64,000 nt of DNA, from the NCBI GenBank assembly GCA_023079485.1, contig CM041115.1:29130826-29194825 (forward strand), in the 5' to 3' direction. Both the position numbers and the translations under genes were made by a program. The notes beneath the pieces were generated by a model. The model was not told the DNA's origin, did no database searches, and saw nothing but the letters and a program-made list of their open reading frames with translations. This document shows positions 34,353-46,235 of the stretch, piece after piece; within the stretch, counting starts at the first letter, position 1; each line of letters begins with the position of its first letter. Origin of the DNA: Archilochus colubris. Its lineage: Eukaryota > Chordata > Aves > Apodiformes > Trochilidae.

Positions 34353-37300
34353 ATGTTAGTGGCTGGATAATAAGAACGGCAGTTCTTCCAAGAGCAATCA
34401 CAACACTCCAGTTTGGGCACAATTTAAACACAGAAAGGTTAGAGATGAGTGACAGCCAATAGTCACCACATCCCATCCCCCAACCCCCACTTTAAGATGT
34501 GTATTTAGATTAATATCAGTTACAGAAGCTGAAAATTTGATTCAGTATAATAATTGAATCCTTGTAACTTCTGTAATAATCTGCTTTCAGGTTTACCAAA
34601 CCCCATGCTCTCCTTGGATTCAAGGAAAGTTGGCTGTGAGGTGCCTGTGCAGTCTTTCCCAGAGGTGCTGGCTGCCAGGGATTCTGGAGCTGGTACAGTT
34701 CTGTCCCTGAGCTGAAAGTGATGTCACATAATTTCTACAAGCAAATGAAGGATTGAAAGACCAGAGCTTTTAGCTTCTTAGCAATACTAAAATACTGTCA
34801 TGCATTAAGAAAGTGGACAAAGGTTGTGTCTCGACAGAATGTGTAATCAGACAAGCATCTGTAGGTGCCTAAATATAAATTTGGGTACAAACTGATTTAA
34901 GCAACATTAAAGTGATACTGTAGTGCAGTCTAATGAACACTTACTGAAATTTACCAACAGAGTGATTTTACCAAACAGGATCAGAGACCTTATTATGTCT
35001 AAAGAGAGGGAAGTTCAAAATGAAGAAATTACCACTCTGGATTGGGTCAGAGCCATGTGTGTGGTGGCAGGAACCTGACAGTGACTGATCCTCTGAAAGA
35101 AGGCACAGCAAACTGCTAACCTGACTTTTGTAGGATTTTCTTATGTAGGCATTGTCCTCTGACATAAATGGAAATGAGTGGCTTATGTTCTGGCATATGA
35201 GGTTTTGTATTTTTATCCTATCTAAACCATTTATTTATGTTCTCAATTTACATGTGAGCATCAAAGCCTTTTTCAACTGCTCTTCATGGCAGTAAGTCCC
35301 ATGAGCTGTTTGTACATGTCACTCTTCCTCCTCTTCCCCAGGCTTCTGTTTTACATCTAACACATTTCCAGTTTCAGACAAAGTAAACAACAGCTGTTTT
35401 GCAGTAGTAAAATAAAATTATTAAGGTTAGATCACAGAGGGGCTACATTAAAACTTATGCCAGTGTTTTGGTGATCTTGTCATGCAGTGGTGTTCATGTG
35501 GCTGGGGAACAGACTGAGGTTCACTGGAGGGGCTGACAGAGCTGGGGGAAACTTCAAGTGTCAGAAGGAGCTCTTCCTTCCTGATGCGTTTTTTTTTTTT
35601 TTTTTTTTTTTGTTGCCCAAAAATAAATGCTAAGTAAATGTGAGGTCTTTGTTTGACACTCACAGCCATGAGCCTTACATCCTCTGGTTCTGCTGCTCCC
35701 TTGAAGAGAGCAATAGGTAGACTGTGAGGCCCATATGAGGGCAGGCAGTGGATCCTGTCAGCATGTTAACCTGAAGGAGGCACAGACAGATTTGTATTTT
35801 TAGTGCAGGAGATCTACCTTAACATCAGTACATGATCAGACAGTTACCAGAACTTTACACCCTAGACTTAGTATCACTAAAATCTTAAAAGGTGGAACAA
35901 GTTTTGAGATGTTAAGTACTTGGCATGTTGTTTGTAACTGGCCCATGGATTTGGGTGCAGAAAATGTTATGTACAAATACAGAGGACAGTAGCAGGTTGT
36001 CCAATGTACCAAGATCTAGATAAGAAATGCTTACTAGTAAGGAAGTGAATCCTTGAAATAGTGTCAGGATAACTCTATGGATTTCAACATGATATCTGTC
36101 CTACAGAGGATGAAGTTTTGGATCAGATGGTGAACCCTTTAACTTTCAAATATTGTTTCTATCAGTAGAAGGGTATGGTTGGAAGGAAATGTGTATTGAA
36201 TTTCAATTTTCTCATACAATTTAATCAAGATTAAATTTGGTTTTTAAAAAGATTTTTGTTGAAGCAAAGTGAGTATAATAGGGGAATCAAAGTCCTCTGA
36301 GTCACTGAAGCAAAAAGAATATAATATAGAATCAAAATCCCCTGTGCAGTTTTGAAAAGAGAAATTTACTCTGCTGTAAGGAACATAATGAAATAACTTT
36401 GAAATAAAATTAGCATATCATTTTCTATTTCAAACCTATGAAATAAAGTTATCACAAAGTTTAACATACTATTTCTTTAACAAATAATTTCACCATAAAT
36501 GCTCTTTTATAATGTGATGCATTTGTATATCAGCATATTGGGCCCCTCCAATTATAAAGAAATACAATTCTTTTGCCTTATCAACCAAAAAAAAAAAATT
36601 AAAAAAATCCAGCTCCCAACGAACTCTTCCAATAAATATAGATTCATGTACATATATTTTATGGTAGAAAGAGCCAAATATTGGAAAGCTGATAAAAAAA
36701 AATATAGTAAGAGGAGCAAGTCTGGATAGGCTGATGGAGAGAAAAATGGTTCTTTCCATCTCTCAGGCTTTCACTCCAAATAGTGCTTGAAAAAAAAGTA
36801 GAAATAAATTAAGAACCCCTGTGGTGTGAAGTAACTACTGCTAACTATTACTCTAATCGTAGATGTTTCATGAAATTAAATCTGGAATTAAAGCAAATTT
36901 ATTTAGTTTAATGATAACTATGTAAGTTGTTATCTTATTTCAAAATCACTGACAGTGCTAGTTTCCAAAGCAAGTTTTTTCTTTTTTACTGCTCTGTATT
37001 TTTAGTACTAGTATGCCAGCATTCATTACTGTAAAATCATCTGGCAACTTACCATGTTCCTGATCAAGTGATTGTGCTGAATTAATGTGAAATCTGCTCA
37101 TTTCTTCCAGATTATAACAGTCATTTAAATTTGCATTTCTCCAGTAAACTTCTTCACTCTAAAAGTTCTAAAGTGGCCCAGCTCCAGAACGCAGAAATTC
37201 TGTTTTATTCAACATGCCTTGAGATGGGTGATGATGTCTTATGTCTCCTGTAAACAAACTGAAGTTGCTGTAGATTCACCTCAGAGCTTATGAGCAACTC

Positions 37301-37725
37301 TGGAAAAAAATCATCATCTCCCAGTAGAGGAACTGGGCATGGTTATTCTTAATTCATAAAACAAAAAAAACCAAACCAAACCAAAAATTCTGAAGCAGAT
37401 TTTCTTTTTCAGAGAAAGATATTGAAAGCTTACGAACTTTGTTTGCTGTCCGTGTCACTGGAGTAGTGGGGCTGGAGGTACTGGTTATCTCCAAATAGTA
37501 TCTCCTATTATATAACAGGAGAGAAACACAGTTCTAATGGTCCAGTCCATAGGACCTGTACTGATTTTAGATATTTACTAATGTAGTGACTTATCTAACA
37601 GAAAAAATAGAAATTGCTACTTGTTAGTATGTAGGTAGTTATAGAGTTACTATATATCTACATAAAAGAAACCTTTTGTCTTTCAATGAATCATGCCACT
37701 ATTTGTTGTTTCATGGTGACAATAT
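34353..37725. other. Intergenic, no gene recognised
   Basis: AT-rich unique DNA with a T23 run at 35589-35611. Open frames reach 89 codons near 36.5 kb on the minus strand, but these are Phe/Ile-rich, as expected from AT-rich sequence, and resemble no protein family. Confidence 0.55.
35589..35611. repeat. T23 homopolymer
   Basis: Twenty-three T residues; no adjoining retrotransposon body recognised. Confidence 0.95.
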
Positions 37726-38017
37726 GGTGACAAAACCATATGACCAGGTGAATGATCTGCTCAACCTGGTGGTAGAACTAAAAGAGGAGGTGAAGAGATT
37801 AATCAGTATTTGAGAAAGTGAAAGGGAGATAGACTAATGGGGCCACACCCTTGAGGCCTTGAGGCAAGACAGGAGGTGGAGGCTACACAAGAAGTTGAGA
37901 ATCCCATGCCCTCTAGTCACCAGACAAAAGGAGGGGACTGAAGAGACAAGGGAGAGTGGAAACAGGTCCCTGCTTGGGGCAGCAGATTAATCCTCCCTGG
38001 CCTCCCCACCTTCCCAG

Positions 38018-38572
38018 TTGCTCCTGCATAATAGACATGGGGTGCTAAAATTGGAGGACTTGTCAAATGAAGATGTCAGTAAAGACCCATCCAGGGAGTT
38101 GCCAAGGCAAGTAGTCACATGCAGTATAACCAGTCCTTTAAAAAATAAAAGAATCATAGTTTTCATAGATTCCCTTCTGAGGAGAACAAAGGGCCTGGTG
38201 TGCCAACCAGGCCAAACCCATGGGGAAGCCTTTTACTTTCCCAGGCTTCAGGTCAGAGATGTTACTAAGAAGATCCCAGCTTTGGTAAGACCCTCTGATT
38301 ACCAGCTATTACTGGTCATGCAGGTGGGCAATGACAATATTACCAAGATAAGTCCCAGTACAATAAAAAAGGACTTTATGGTGCTGGGTCAAATGACAGA
38401 GAGATCAGGAGTGCAGGTGGTGTTTTATTTAATTCCTTCAGTGGCAGGGAATGCTGAAAGGGACAGGAAAGCACACCTGATCAATATGTGGCTTGGAGGC
38501 TGGTGCCATAGAACCAATTTTGGGTTCTTTGATTATGGGAATGTTTACATGGCACCAGACCTGCTGGAGTGA
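38018..38572 (+). pseudogene. CR1 ORF1 remnant with esterase-like (SGNH) region, 184 codons open
   Basis: Longest surviving part of ORF1. It encodes a protein segment like the esterase domain of avian CR1 ORF1, which in active elements is thought to act with the nucleic-acid-binding ORF1 part. Visible are FIDSLLRRTKG around residue 50, which aligns with the GDS catalytic block (Ser kept, preceding Gly replaced by Ile), and VMQVGNDN around residue 107, the GxND-like block. After this the frame closes with TGA after DLLE. The start Met is probably not original because ORF1 sequence lies upstream in broken form. Confidence 0.7.
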
Positions 38573-38814
38573 GATGGAGTGGAACTATTCACAAGGGGAA
38601 AAGGATTCTTGACCAGTAGCAGGTGGAGCTCATTGAACAGACTTTAGGTTTGAAGAGGAAGGGGATAAAACGAGGCCCCCTAGAGATGAGTCTCTGGTAT
38701 GGCAATACCAGGGGTGATAATAATGCTAGCTTGGTGATAACAGTGATGGTAAGGTTGAGTGTTTATGGGTAAGGATAAGGGGGAAGGAAAATAAGGAGAA
38801 TATCCTGTTGGTTG

Positions 38815-39264
38815 TCTGTTACAGACCACCCAAACAGGATGAGGATGTAGATGAAGCATTCTACAAGTGGCTGGTAGAGGCCTCACAATCACTAGCCATT
38901 GTTCTGGTGGGGGACTTCAACATACTGGATGTCTTTTGGAAACATAGCACAGAGGAGGCAGGCTAGGAAGCTCCTCAGGAGTATGGAAGGTAATGTCCTG
39001 GCACAGCTGGTAAGTGAGCCTGCCAGAGGAGGTGCCTAGCTAGATCTGCTGTTCACAAATGGGGAAGGTCTGGTGGGACATGTAGCCATAAAGGTCTATC
39101 TTGGGCTTAGTGACCACAAAATGGTGAAAGTCTCAGTCAGTATAATAAGGAAGGAGGCTACCAAAGCCTCCACCATGGACTTCCAGAGGACATACTTTGG
39201 CCTGTTCCAGACATTGGTTGAGAGAGTGCCTTGGGAGACTGTCCTGAAATACATATTGATCTAG
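38815..39264 (+). pseudogene. CR1 ORF2 endonuclease remnant
   Basis: Broken apurinic-type endonuclease domain of CR1 ORF2, the enzyme that nicks target DNA. CYRPPKQDED is followed by a block reading VLVGDFNILD near 38900 (the GDFN motif), then a frameshift. From 39073 the frame has LGLSDHKMVKVSVSI, holding the SDH catalytic histidine block. At least two frame changes separate these blocks, so no functional product is expected. Confidence 0.75.
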
Positions 39265-40620
39265 GAAGGCTGGATGGTTTTCAAGATCCTTCTTAAAAAG
39301 CCCAGGTGTGGGCTGTTCCCATGCTCTGTAAGTTGAAATGGCAGGGCAGATGACCAGCCTGGATGAACATCAAGTTTTTGCTAGGACTCAGAGAAAAAAT
39401 GATACTTTCCCTCCTTTAGAGCAAAGGGCAAGAATCTCAGGATCAGTACAAGGACTAGGTCATGCAGAGAAAAAAATAGGAAAGCAAAAGCCTAGCTGGT
39501 TCTCAATCTGTCGGTTGTCATATGAGACAATAATAACAAAAATGTTTATTAGTGTAGCAATAACAAAAAGAGAGTCAGAGAGAATTTCCATCCTTTCTTA
39601 GATGCAAAGGGGAACATTACAAGTAAGGATGAGGAAAACTAGAGATACTTAATGCCTTCTTTGCCCCTGTCTTTATTAATCAGAACAGACACCCCTAGAA
39701 TATTCTGGGAGTGCTGGTTGACAGCCAACTGAATGTAAGCCAGCAGTGCCCAGGTGGCCAAGAAGGTCAACAGAATCCTGGCTTGTATCAGAAATAGTCT
39801 GGCCAGCAGGAGAAGGGAAGTGATCATGCCCCCTGTACTTGGCACTGGCGAGGCTTCACCTCAAGTACTCTGTACAGTTTTGGGCCCTGCTTTTCAAGAA
39901 AGACATCAAATTGTTAGAGTTCAGAGAAGAGCAACCAAGCTGACAAAGAGTCTGGAGAACAAGTCCTGTGAGAAGAGTCTGAGAGAATTGGTGAATGTTT
40001 AGTCTGCAAAAGAGGAGACTGAGAGAAGACCTTATTACTCTCCACAGCTACCTGAAAGGAGGTTCTAGTGAAGTGAGAGCTGGCATCTTCTTCACCCTGA
40101 AGTTGCAGCAGGGGAGGTTTAGACGAGATATTAGGACAAATTTCTTTACTTAGAAAGTAGTAATAGTCCCTAGATAACAGACTTCTCAGAGAAGTATTGG
40201 AATCACCATCCCTAGAGCTAATTAATAATCATGTTGATGAGGACATGCTTTAGTGGGCATGGTGATACAGATATTGATAAATGTATTTTATTTGTTTGGG
40301 GAGCAGGGGGAGCAGCTTGACTGTTGGATGCAGAGTTCTTGGAGGTCTTTTCCAACTATGAAAATCTGTGATTCTGTGGTTCAGTTTAAGTATTTTTAGT
40401 ATCTTTATTCCTAGGTCAGAATTCTGCAATCCTCAGGAGCATACAGTCCTAGATATGTGACCACCCTACTACCTTCACAGAGTGGTGTAATATTCAGTGA
40501 TTCTCCTTTAAGTCCAAAGAAACCATGTGGAAAATAACTTAGACCTGTCCTTGTAATTAAACTGCAGGGCTAGAAATCTGTTTGGCTGGCAGAAGGAAGA
40601 GCCATCTCACCAGCACCTAT

Positions 40621-40702
40621 TACCCAGGGTGTTTTTGTTTGTTTTGTTTTCTGTCTTGTTTTTTTGTTGGTGGTTTTTTGTTGTTGTTGTTTTTTTTTTT
40701 TT
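40621..40702. repeat. T/G-rich low-complexity tract
   Basis: TGTTTTTGTTTGTTTTGTTTT-type sequence with (GTT)n and a T13 run. Confidence 0.9.
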
Positions 40703-42613
40703 ATTAGGGGATTTAAACAAATGCAGATGAAACATAAAATTTTGAATTGTTTTTAAGTAATTTTTTTATTGATTTAGAATAAATAGCTTAATGTTACAGT
40801 CAGACTATCAATGAAGGCCATTTGAACGCAGAATTTTATTATCATTTATTGCTTTTGGTTTTTTTTTAAGTTGTACCTTTTACCACTGAAGTATTTTTTA
40901 ATATTCATCAAACATTCTCATTTATTATAAAGGTACTTATTAAATTTACAAAAGAAAGTGTATTTAGAAACTTCCAGAAGAAACTTCTCTTTTCCCCTGC
41001 TAATGGGGTAAATCCAAGCCAAACTTTGGCCCCTTGAAATAAACTGTCAGTCCCTCTCCTGACAGAAACTTCCTTCCTAGAGCACATTTGACACTATGTG
41101 TCTTCATACAAATACAGACTGATTTACTCCTTTATTGTTTTATGCTTCTGTCCTAGCCCTTCTCTTCCCATAAACATCCTGTTTTAACATAATTATTTTT
41201 TTAATGAATTTTCTTTCCTTTTCTTTGCAATACAAATATAGGGAGTAGATTTCCTTAGTTGACTGATTATTAGCTCCCTACATTCTCAAGTCATTGTTTT
41301 AGCATGAATGGATTTTTCTGTAAAGCTTCATATTCCCAAAACAATACATGTACTAAAAGTATACATGATAGAAAAATGGAAGAGGTGTAAGTGGCTGTAT
41401 TTGTAACTCCTATCTGGGCTCTTGGTTGAGACTACTCACTGTTGTCATGAATCATTTTACAGGGGGATTATTTGGGTTAGGTTTATTATATTGAGTTTGA
41501 AGGACCTTTTTTTCTTTTTAATGATTTTACAACAAACTGCCATTCTGAACCTATAACAGAACATGTATGGAAATGTGTGTCCTAGCTTTCAATTAAGACA
41601 TATTTTCCTTATTAGTTCATTGACCTTTACTATTTTGAAAACAAATTTTGAAACTGAGAACTTACTATTGTAACTAATGAAGAAGGGACTGATTTTATCA
41701 TGTTGATTTGGTAAATCAGATTTTGCTAGCTGTAATCCATTATTCATACTTGACAAGTCTGAAGCATTCATTATTATACAGACAAAATTCAGAAGCAAAT
41801 TTCAGTGCTCTGTAAGATTTTATGTAAAGGAATATGACAGAAGTTTATCAGCTTGTCAGATAATTTGACTGTCTATACTGTAAGAATACCGTGGATTTTG
41901 ATAACTGATGTTCTGTGTATAATTATTTTTGCAAATATTATAAATCTCCTGAATTTTCTGTTAGATGCATGAAGAGAGTTTGTTTCTATTAGAAATTTTA
42001 TTTTGGTGCTACTTTGAAGCCACTAGCTTTTATGACTTTATGTTTTTATATTGCTACTAAATGTACACATTGAAATGCACAACCACTCTATCCAGCTATT
42101 CCATTTCTTTCATATAATAATGGTATGTACATATATATGCATGTGCATGTCTGTGTACTTTTAAAAAAAATAGAGAAAAAAAATTCTCTTTTGAGTGTTA
42201 GAACCAGTCAACAGGAGTAGCTAAATCATATTTCTGCAGTTCTTGTTTATCAAAAGGAAACACAAGTGTGTAATTGCTACTGCAACCTGCAGATGACAGA
42301 TGGCTCCTTAGGGACCATAGCCATGTGACATAGGTTAGAGCAATCCCCAGGCTACTCTAATCTACACAGAATTTGGGTCAAAGCATCAAGGAATGCCATT
42401 TATTTCCTCAAGGAACACATTTCTCCGTGGAGAAGGTCTTAAAGTGTGATAAGGCAAAGGAGTGAAAAATTCAAGGTAACTTTTTCTAGTCTTTAAAATA
42501 AATTAGTTACTACTGCTGTGACGCTCTACATTATTAATATGTGTTCAGAAATGTTTTTGCAGTCCTGCATTCTGTTTCTGCAGTTGCTTGTTCTATACTT
42601 AAAACAAGCTCTC

Positions 42614-42631
42614 AAAAAAAAAAAAAAAAAA
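42614..42631. repeat. A18 homopolymer
   Basis: Eighteen A residues. Confidence 0.95.
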
Positions 42632-43796
42632 TTGTATACAGTGGGTATACTGGAAAAATATGTGGCTATTTCTCCCTAAGTCACCACCCCAGTGACAATG
42701 AATGTCTTAAGAGAGCTGGATGAATACGTACTATAAATAAAATACAGTATCAGCAAATATGACTTCAAGTATGAGCTGCCTTTGCTAGCAGCTAGTAGTC
42801 ATTTCCTTCTCACTACCATAGTAACACTAGACTACAATTTCATTTCAGAACTGATTTGCAAAGACCAAGTTTGCTACAACTTAGTGTTTCTAACTCCACC
42901 TTTTCCAGACAGAGGAACAACTGAAGTCTGATAAAACAAAAGCCTAAACACAGATTTCTTCAGTCAGGCAATGTGTCACTTAAGAGGTGCCAATGTAATG
43001 AAACATTGTGTATCAGACAAAACCCAAAAAATAAAAGTCCATTGTACAAGTTATTTACTTCTTGTTTGCTGATATCTTTTACCATGTGTGTCTTAATTGG
43101 TTAATTTACATATTTACTAAGCATGCACCAAAAGGCCAGTGTTTACAGCAGCATTCAATCAGTTCATACATGTGTTTTTTAAGTCTACATATTGCTATTG
43201 TGTAATAATATAGGTACATGAAAACCTTTTTGGCTTATTCATGGGTACAGACGTCCCCCCCATTAGTCTGTTAACCAGCTGCTGATCAATCTTGCTTTCA
43301 GGCAAATTTCCCAGTTAAATTGCACAAATGCAGTATTGGAGATACCCCATTTTTCAGAAAACATAACTGTACTTTCATATAAGCATGAAACATCAATAGG
43401 ATCCCATCTTGCCTTTGTACCTTCAACCAATGTTTGATTCAAGACTGTTACCAAAAGTTCTCTAGATCAGTCCCAAGTAGAGAGCAAATCAAAATATAGT
43501 ACTTAATTTTTAATGCATTTTAAATGTTATTGCAAATTAATTATTTAACTGTAAAAATACGTACTATATTTGAATACCCAGGAAAATTATGTTTGAATTG
43601 CTATTTGTTTTGATTTAGGAGTAAATTGTTTAGTTCCCCCCACCCACTTGTATATGATACAAATATATACGAATATACTCAGAAAAGAAGAACAAAACCC
43701 TAAGGATAATGAGGTCAGATACTTCTGTCCTGGGATGTGTTCTGACTTTGAACAGACTAGAGGCTATTGGAAGACATCAAAGTCAAAGAAAATTCA

Positions 43797-43925
43797 GAAG
43801 AAGGGAAAAAAAATAATCAATCAGTTAAACAAAAACCAAAAAACCAACAACTGAAATAAAATGAAAACAAAAAAACAAACAAAAAACCCAAACCAAACTA
43901 AACAAGAAAAAAAACCAAAAACAAA
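43797..43925. repeat. A-rich (A)nC low-complexity tract
   Basis: About 130 bases almost without T or G on the + strand, made of A runs broken by C or CC. Confidence 0.9.
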
Positions 43926-45885
43926 CCACCAAATAAATCAGACGATTTAGTTAGAGAAGAATTGAAATAATCCCACTGTGTACTTTTCTCCTTAAGCCAA
44001 TTTCAGGTGTTTTTGTGGAGTTTTGGTGGGTTTTTTCACCAGAGATTACACTCTCGTTTAGAATTAGTTGCGATTTCCTCAAAGATTAACTTAACGGTGT
44101 CAAGAAAAATTGTGGTGATATCAATTAAACTAGATTAAAGTAGATAACATAGATAAAGAAAGGTGTACTTATCACAGTCTATCCTGAGCATGGGACCAAT
44201 ACGCCCTGGAGATATATAATTATGGAATTGGAGGTGGGTGGACCAAAGTTTTCAGAACCTACTTAATTATTTAAGAAATATGTTGTTCAATTTTTTTGTG
44301 TATTATTTTAAAAATAATTAGTCATGATGAGAGTAAAAATTCAATATGGTCTTGCAAAAACCATCAGCTGAAACAAGGCAAAAAGTTCTTCTTATCTTGT
44401 AAATTTTCTTGTAAAATTTTCTTTAGTGCTCTTGATTTACAAAAAAGTTCTTAGTATAACTTATCACAAGTAATAAAGTCATATATCTGAAAGGAAGAAA
44501 TATTGCCAGTCTGCAGAACACCAGTATCTTAAATAATCTTTTCTAATAGTGTGTCAAGAGAACACTTCTGCTCTCATCTTCTGTTCAAATAGTCACTTGC
44601 AGAACCATAAAATAATTGCTGGTAGGCTGCTCTATGCAGAGGAAAGAACAGATAACAGCACTATATCACATCCCTTAAGAGGAAAAAATATTTTGCCTGT
44701 GTTATTTCATTTATGTGAGTCACAACACCTCCTTAAAAATAGTAACTGTATTTATTTCAGCTTCACGGAAGAAGTTTAACATCAGATCCAGACTAAACAA
44801 AGACAAATAGAGGCAGATGCTTTTCCCATTTTTAGGGATCATTGATCCCATACTGGTGTAACTAATGGTCAACTTAGATGTTAAATCAGGGTCTGCAGGG
44901 TTACTGACATAGTCTGAGAACCTGAACAATTACAGAATCACACAGTGAGATTACACCAGTTTTAATAAATAGATTAGACAAATTAGGGACATTATTATTA
45001 TTTTCATTGTTCAGTTAATTGACTTTCTTGTAGCTTTATTCTTGTAGCAGAATTATTCTCTAAATATTTCTCTCACTTTACTTATAGGACTTCTCTAATA
45101 TGACACAGATATGTAACAGGGAGTCCTGGGATTTTGCCTTACTATATTAGGATTACAGAATATCTTCCCATAGAAACTGTGACTTGTGGTAGCCCAGCTG
45201 TTTACCATCCCAGCAAAGGCTTCCACATGCCTTCCACATACATTCCACAGGCTGCTGTCATCAGTGCAATGACAAACCATATCCTGAATGGACCATTGTC
45301 TTACAGATGACTGAGATTACTCTAAGTTTTCACAACACTGAAGGTTAGATTTCTTCACAGAGCAGATGCCAAGTAGAATTTTTCCAAATTATGTGTAATT
45401 GGAAAAGACAGAAATGTGCTTGGATTTCTTTTTAACTGCTGTATTATCTATCTGACCTATCCTTGTAGGTTTTCTACTTTAACTAGATCTGTCAAAAGAG
45501 CTACAATAATGAGTCATGGGTCCCTCTCTCTGGATAGTATGTCTCCAGAGTTTTTGTTACAATTGATCTATGCTACGACCATCTTGCATTTCATTATTTG
45601 AGTGAAAAATCATTCCTTTTTCTTCTCAATTTTTTAAGGCAAATAAATACCAACCCTCTGTATTTCCTTTAATTTTCAAAACCAAGTCTTGGATTCTCTT
45701 GACTTTTTTCCATTGTACTTCTGATTTGGACAGGGTTAGTAGCTTCACATATCCAGGTCAGTGGAAAATAAGATCATCAGTTCTTCTTTATATTCCCATG
45801 GTCAAAAAGTCTTCCTCAAAATATAAAATGAGTCTAACAATAATAGCAATAGTATTAATGGAAATGTATAAGAGTGTAGAGAAGA

Positions 45886-46075
45886 TATTTTTAATGTTAG
45901 GGTGATTGAACATTATTACAAGATGCCCAAGGGGAATCTGTACCTTCAGTCCCTGAAGATACTCAAAACTGGACTGGATGCAATCTGAAGCAACATGATC
46001 TGGTCCCTGCTCTGAGCAGGGGGAGGAGAGAGGTGGTGTCCAGTGATGTATATCAGAGCTCAGGTACTCTGCCAT
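45886..46075 (+). mobile_element. CR1 LINE 3' fragment, degraded
   Basis: TTAGGGTGATTGAACATTATTACAAGATGCCCAAGG, CCTTCAGTCCCTGAAGATACTCAAAACTGGACTGGATGC and CTGGTCCCTGCTCTGAGCAGGGGGAGG align with a forward CR1 3' UTR. The terminal repeat is not clear. Confidence 0.65.
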
Positions 46076-46117
46076 CCTTCAGAATGGAAAAAACTACCAG
46101 GAGAGATAAGATATAAA

Positions 46118-46235
46118 TCATAGAATCAGAACATGGTTTAGATTGTAAGGGACTTTAAAATCAGCTAGTTTTAACCCTCTCTTGCCATGGACAAGACCAC
46201 TTCTCACTAGACCAGATTGCTCAAAGCCTCATCCA
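46118..46235 (-). mobile_element. CR1 LINE 3' end, old
   Basis: AATCATAGAATCAGAACATGGTTTAGATTGTAAGGGACTTTAAA, then CAGATTGCTCAAAGCCTCATCCAACC, the reverse of a CR1 3' end. It shares the last phrase with the fragment at 2325-2478, so both belong to one old subfamily. Confidence 0.75.

Larger units (their letters stand above)
37726..40385 (+). mobile_element. Long CR1 LINE with ORF1 and endonuclease, reverse transcriptase deleted
   Basis: Forward CR1 of about 2.66 kb. It starts in the ORF1 coiled region (QVNDLLNLVVELKEEVKRL at about 37746-37802), continues through the ORF1 esterase-like part (38018-38572) and ORF2 endonuclease (about 38815-39264), then jumps near 39.6 kb to the ORF2 C-terminal region (ECPGGQEGQQNPG-like at 39750 onward). 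It ends with the 3' UTR and TTGTGATTCTGTGG-type terminal repeats near 40384. The reverse transcriptase core, about 1.5 kb in a full element, is missing. Many stops and frameshifts. Confidence 0.88.
40386..45885. other. Unique AT-rich DNA; no gene seen
   Basis: No coding gene or known transposon recognised over 5.5 kb. It contains a T/G-rich stretch at 40621-40702, an A18 run at 42614-42631 and an A-rich tract at 43797-43925. Confidence 0.55.

Noticed and set aside
36490..36759. Overlapping frames on both strands near a transmembrane-like sequence
   Set aside because: Two-strand openness in AT-rich sequence with homopolymer runs; no family resemblance.
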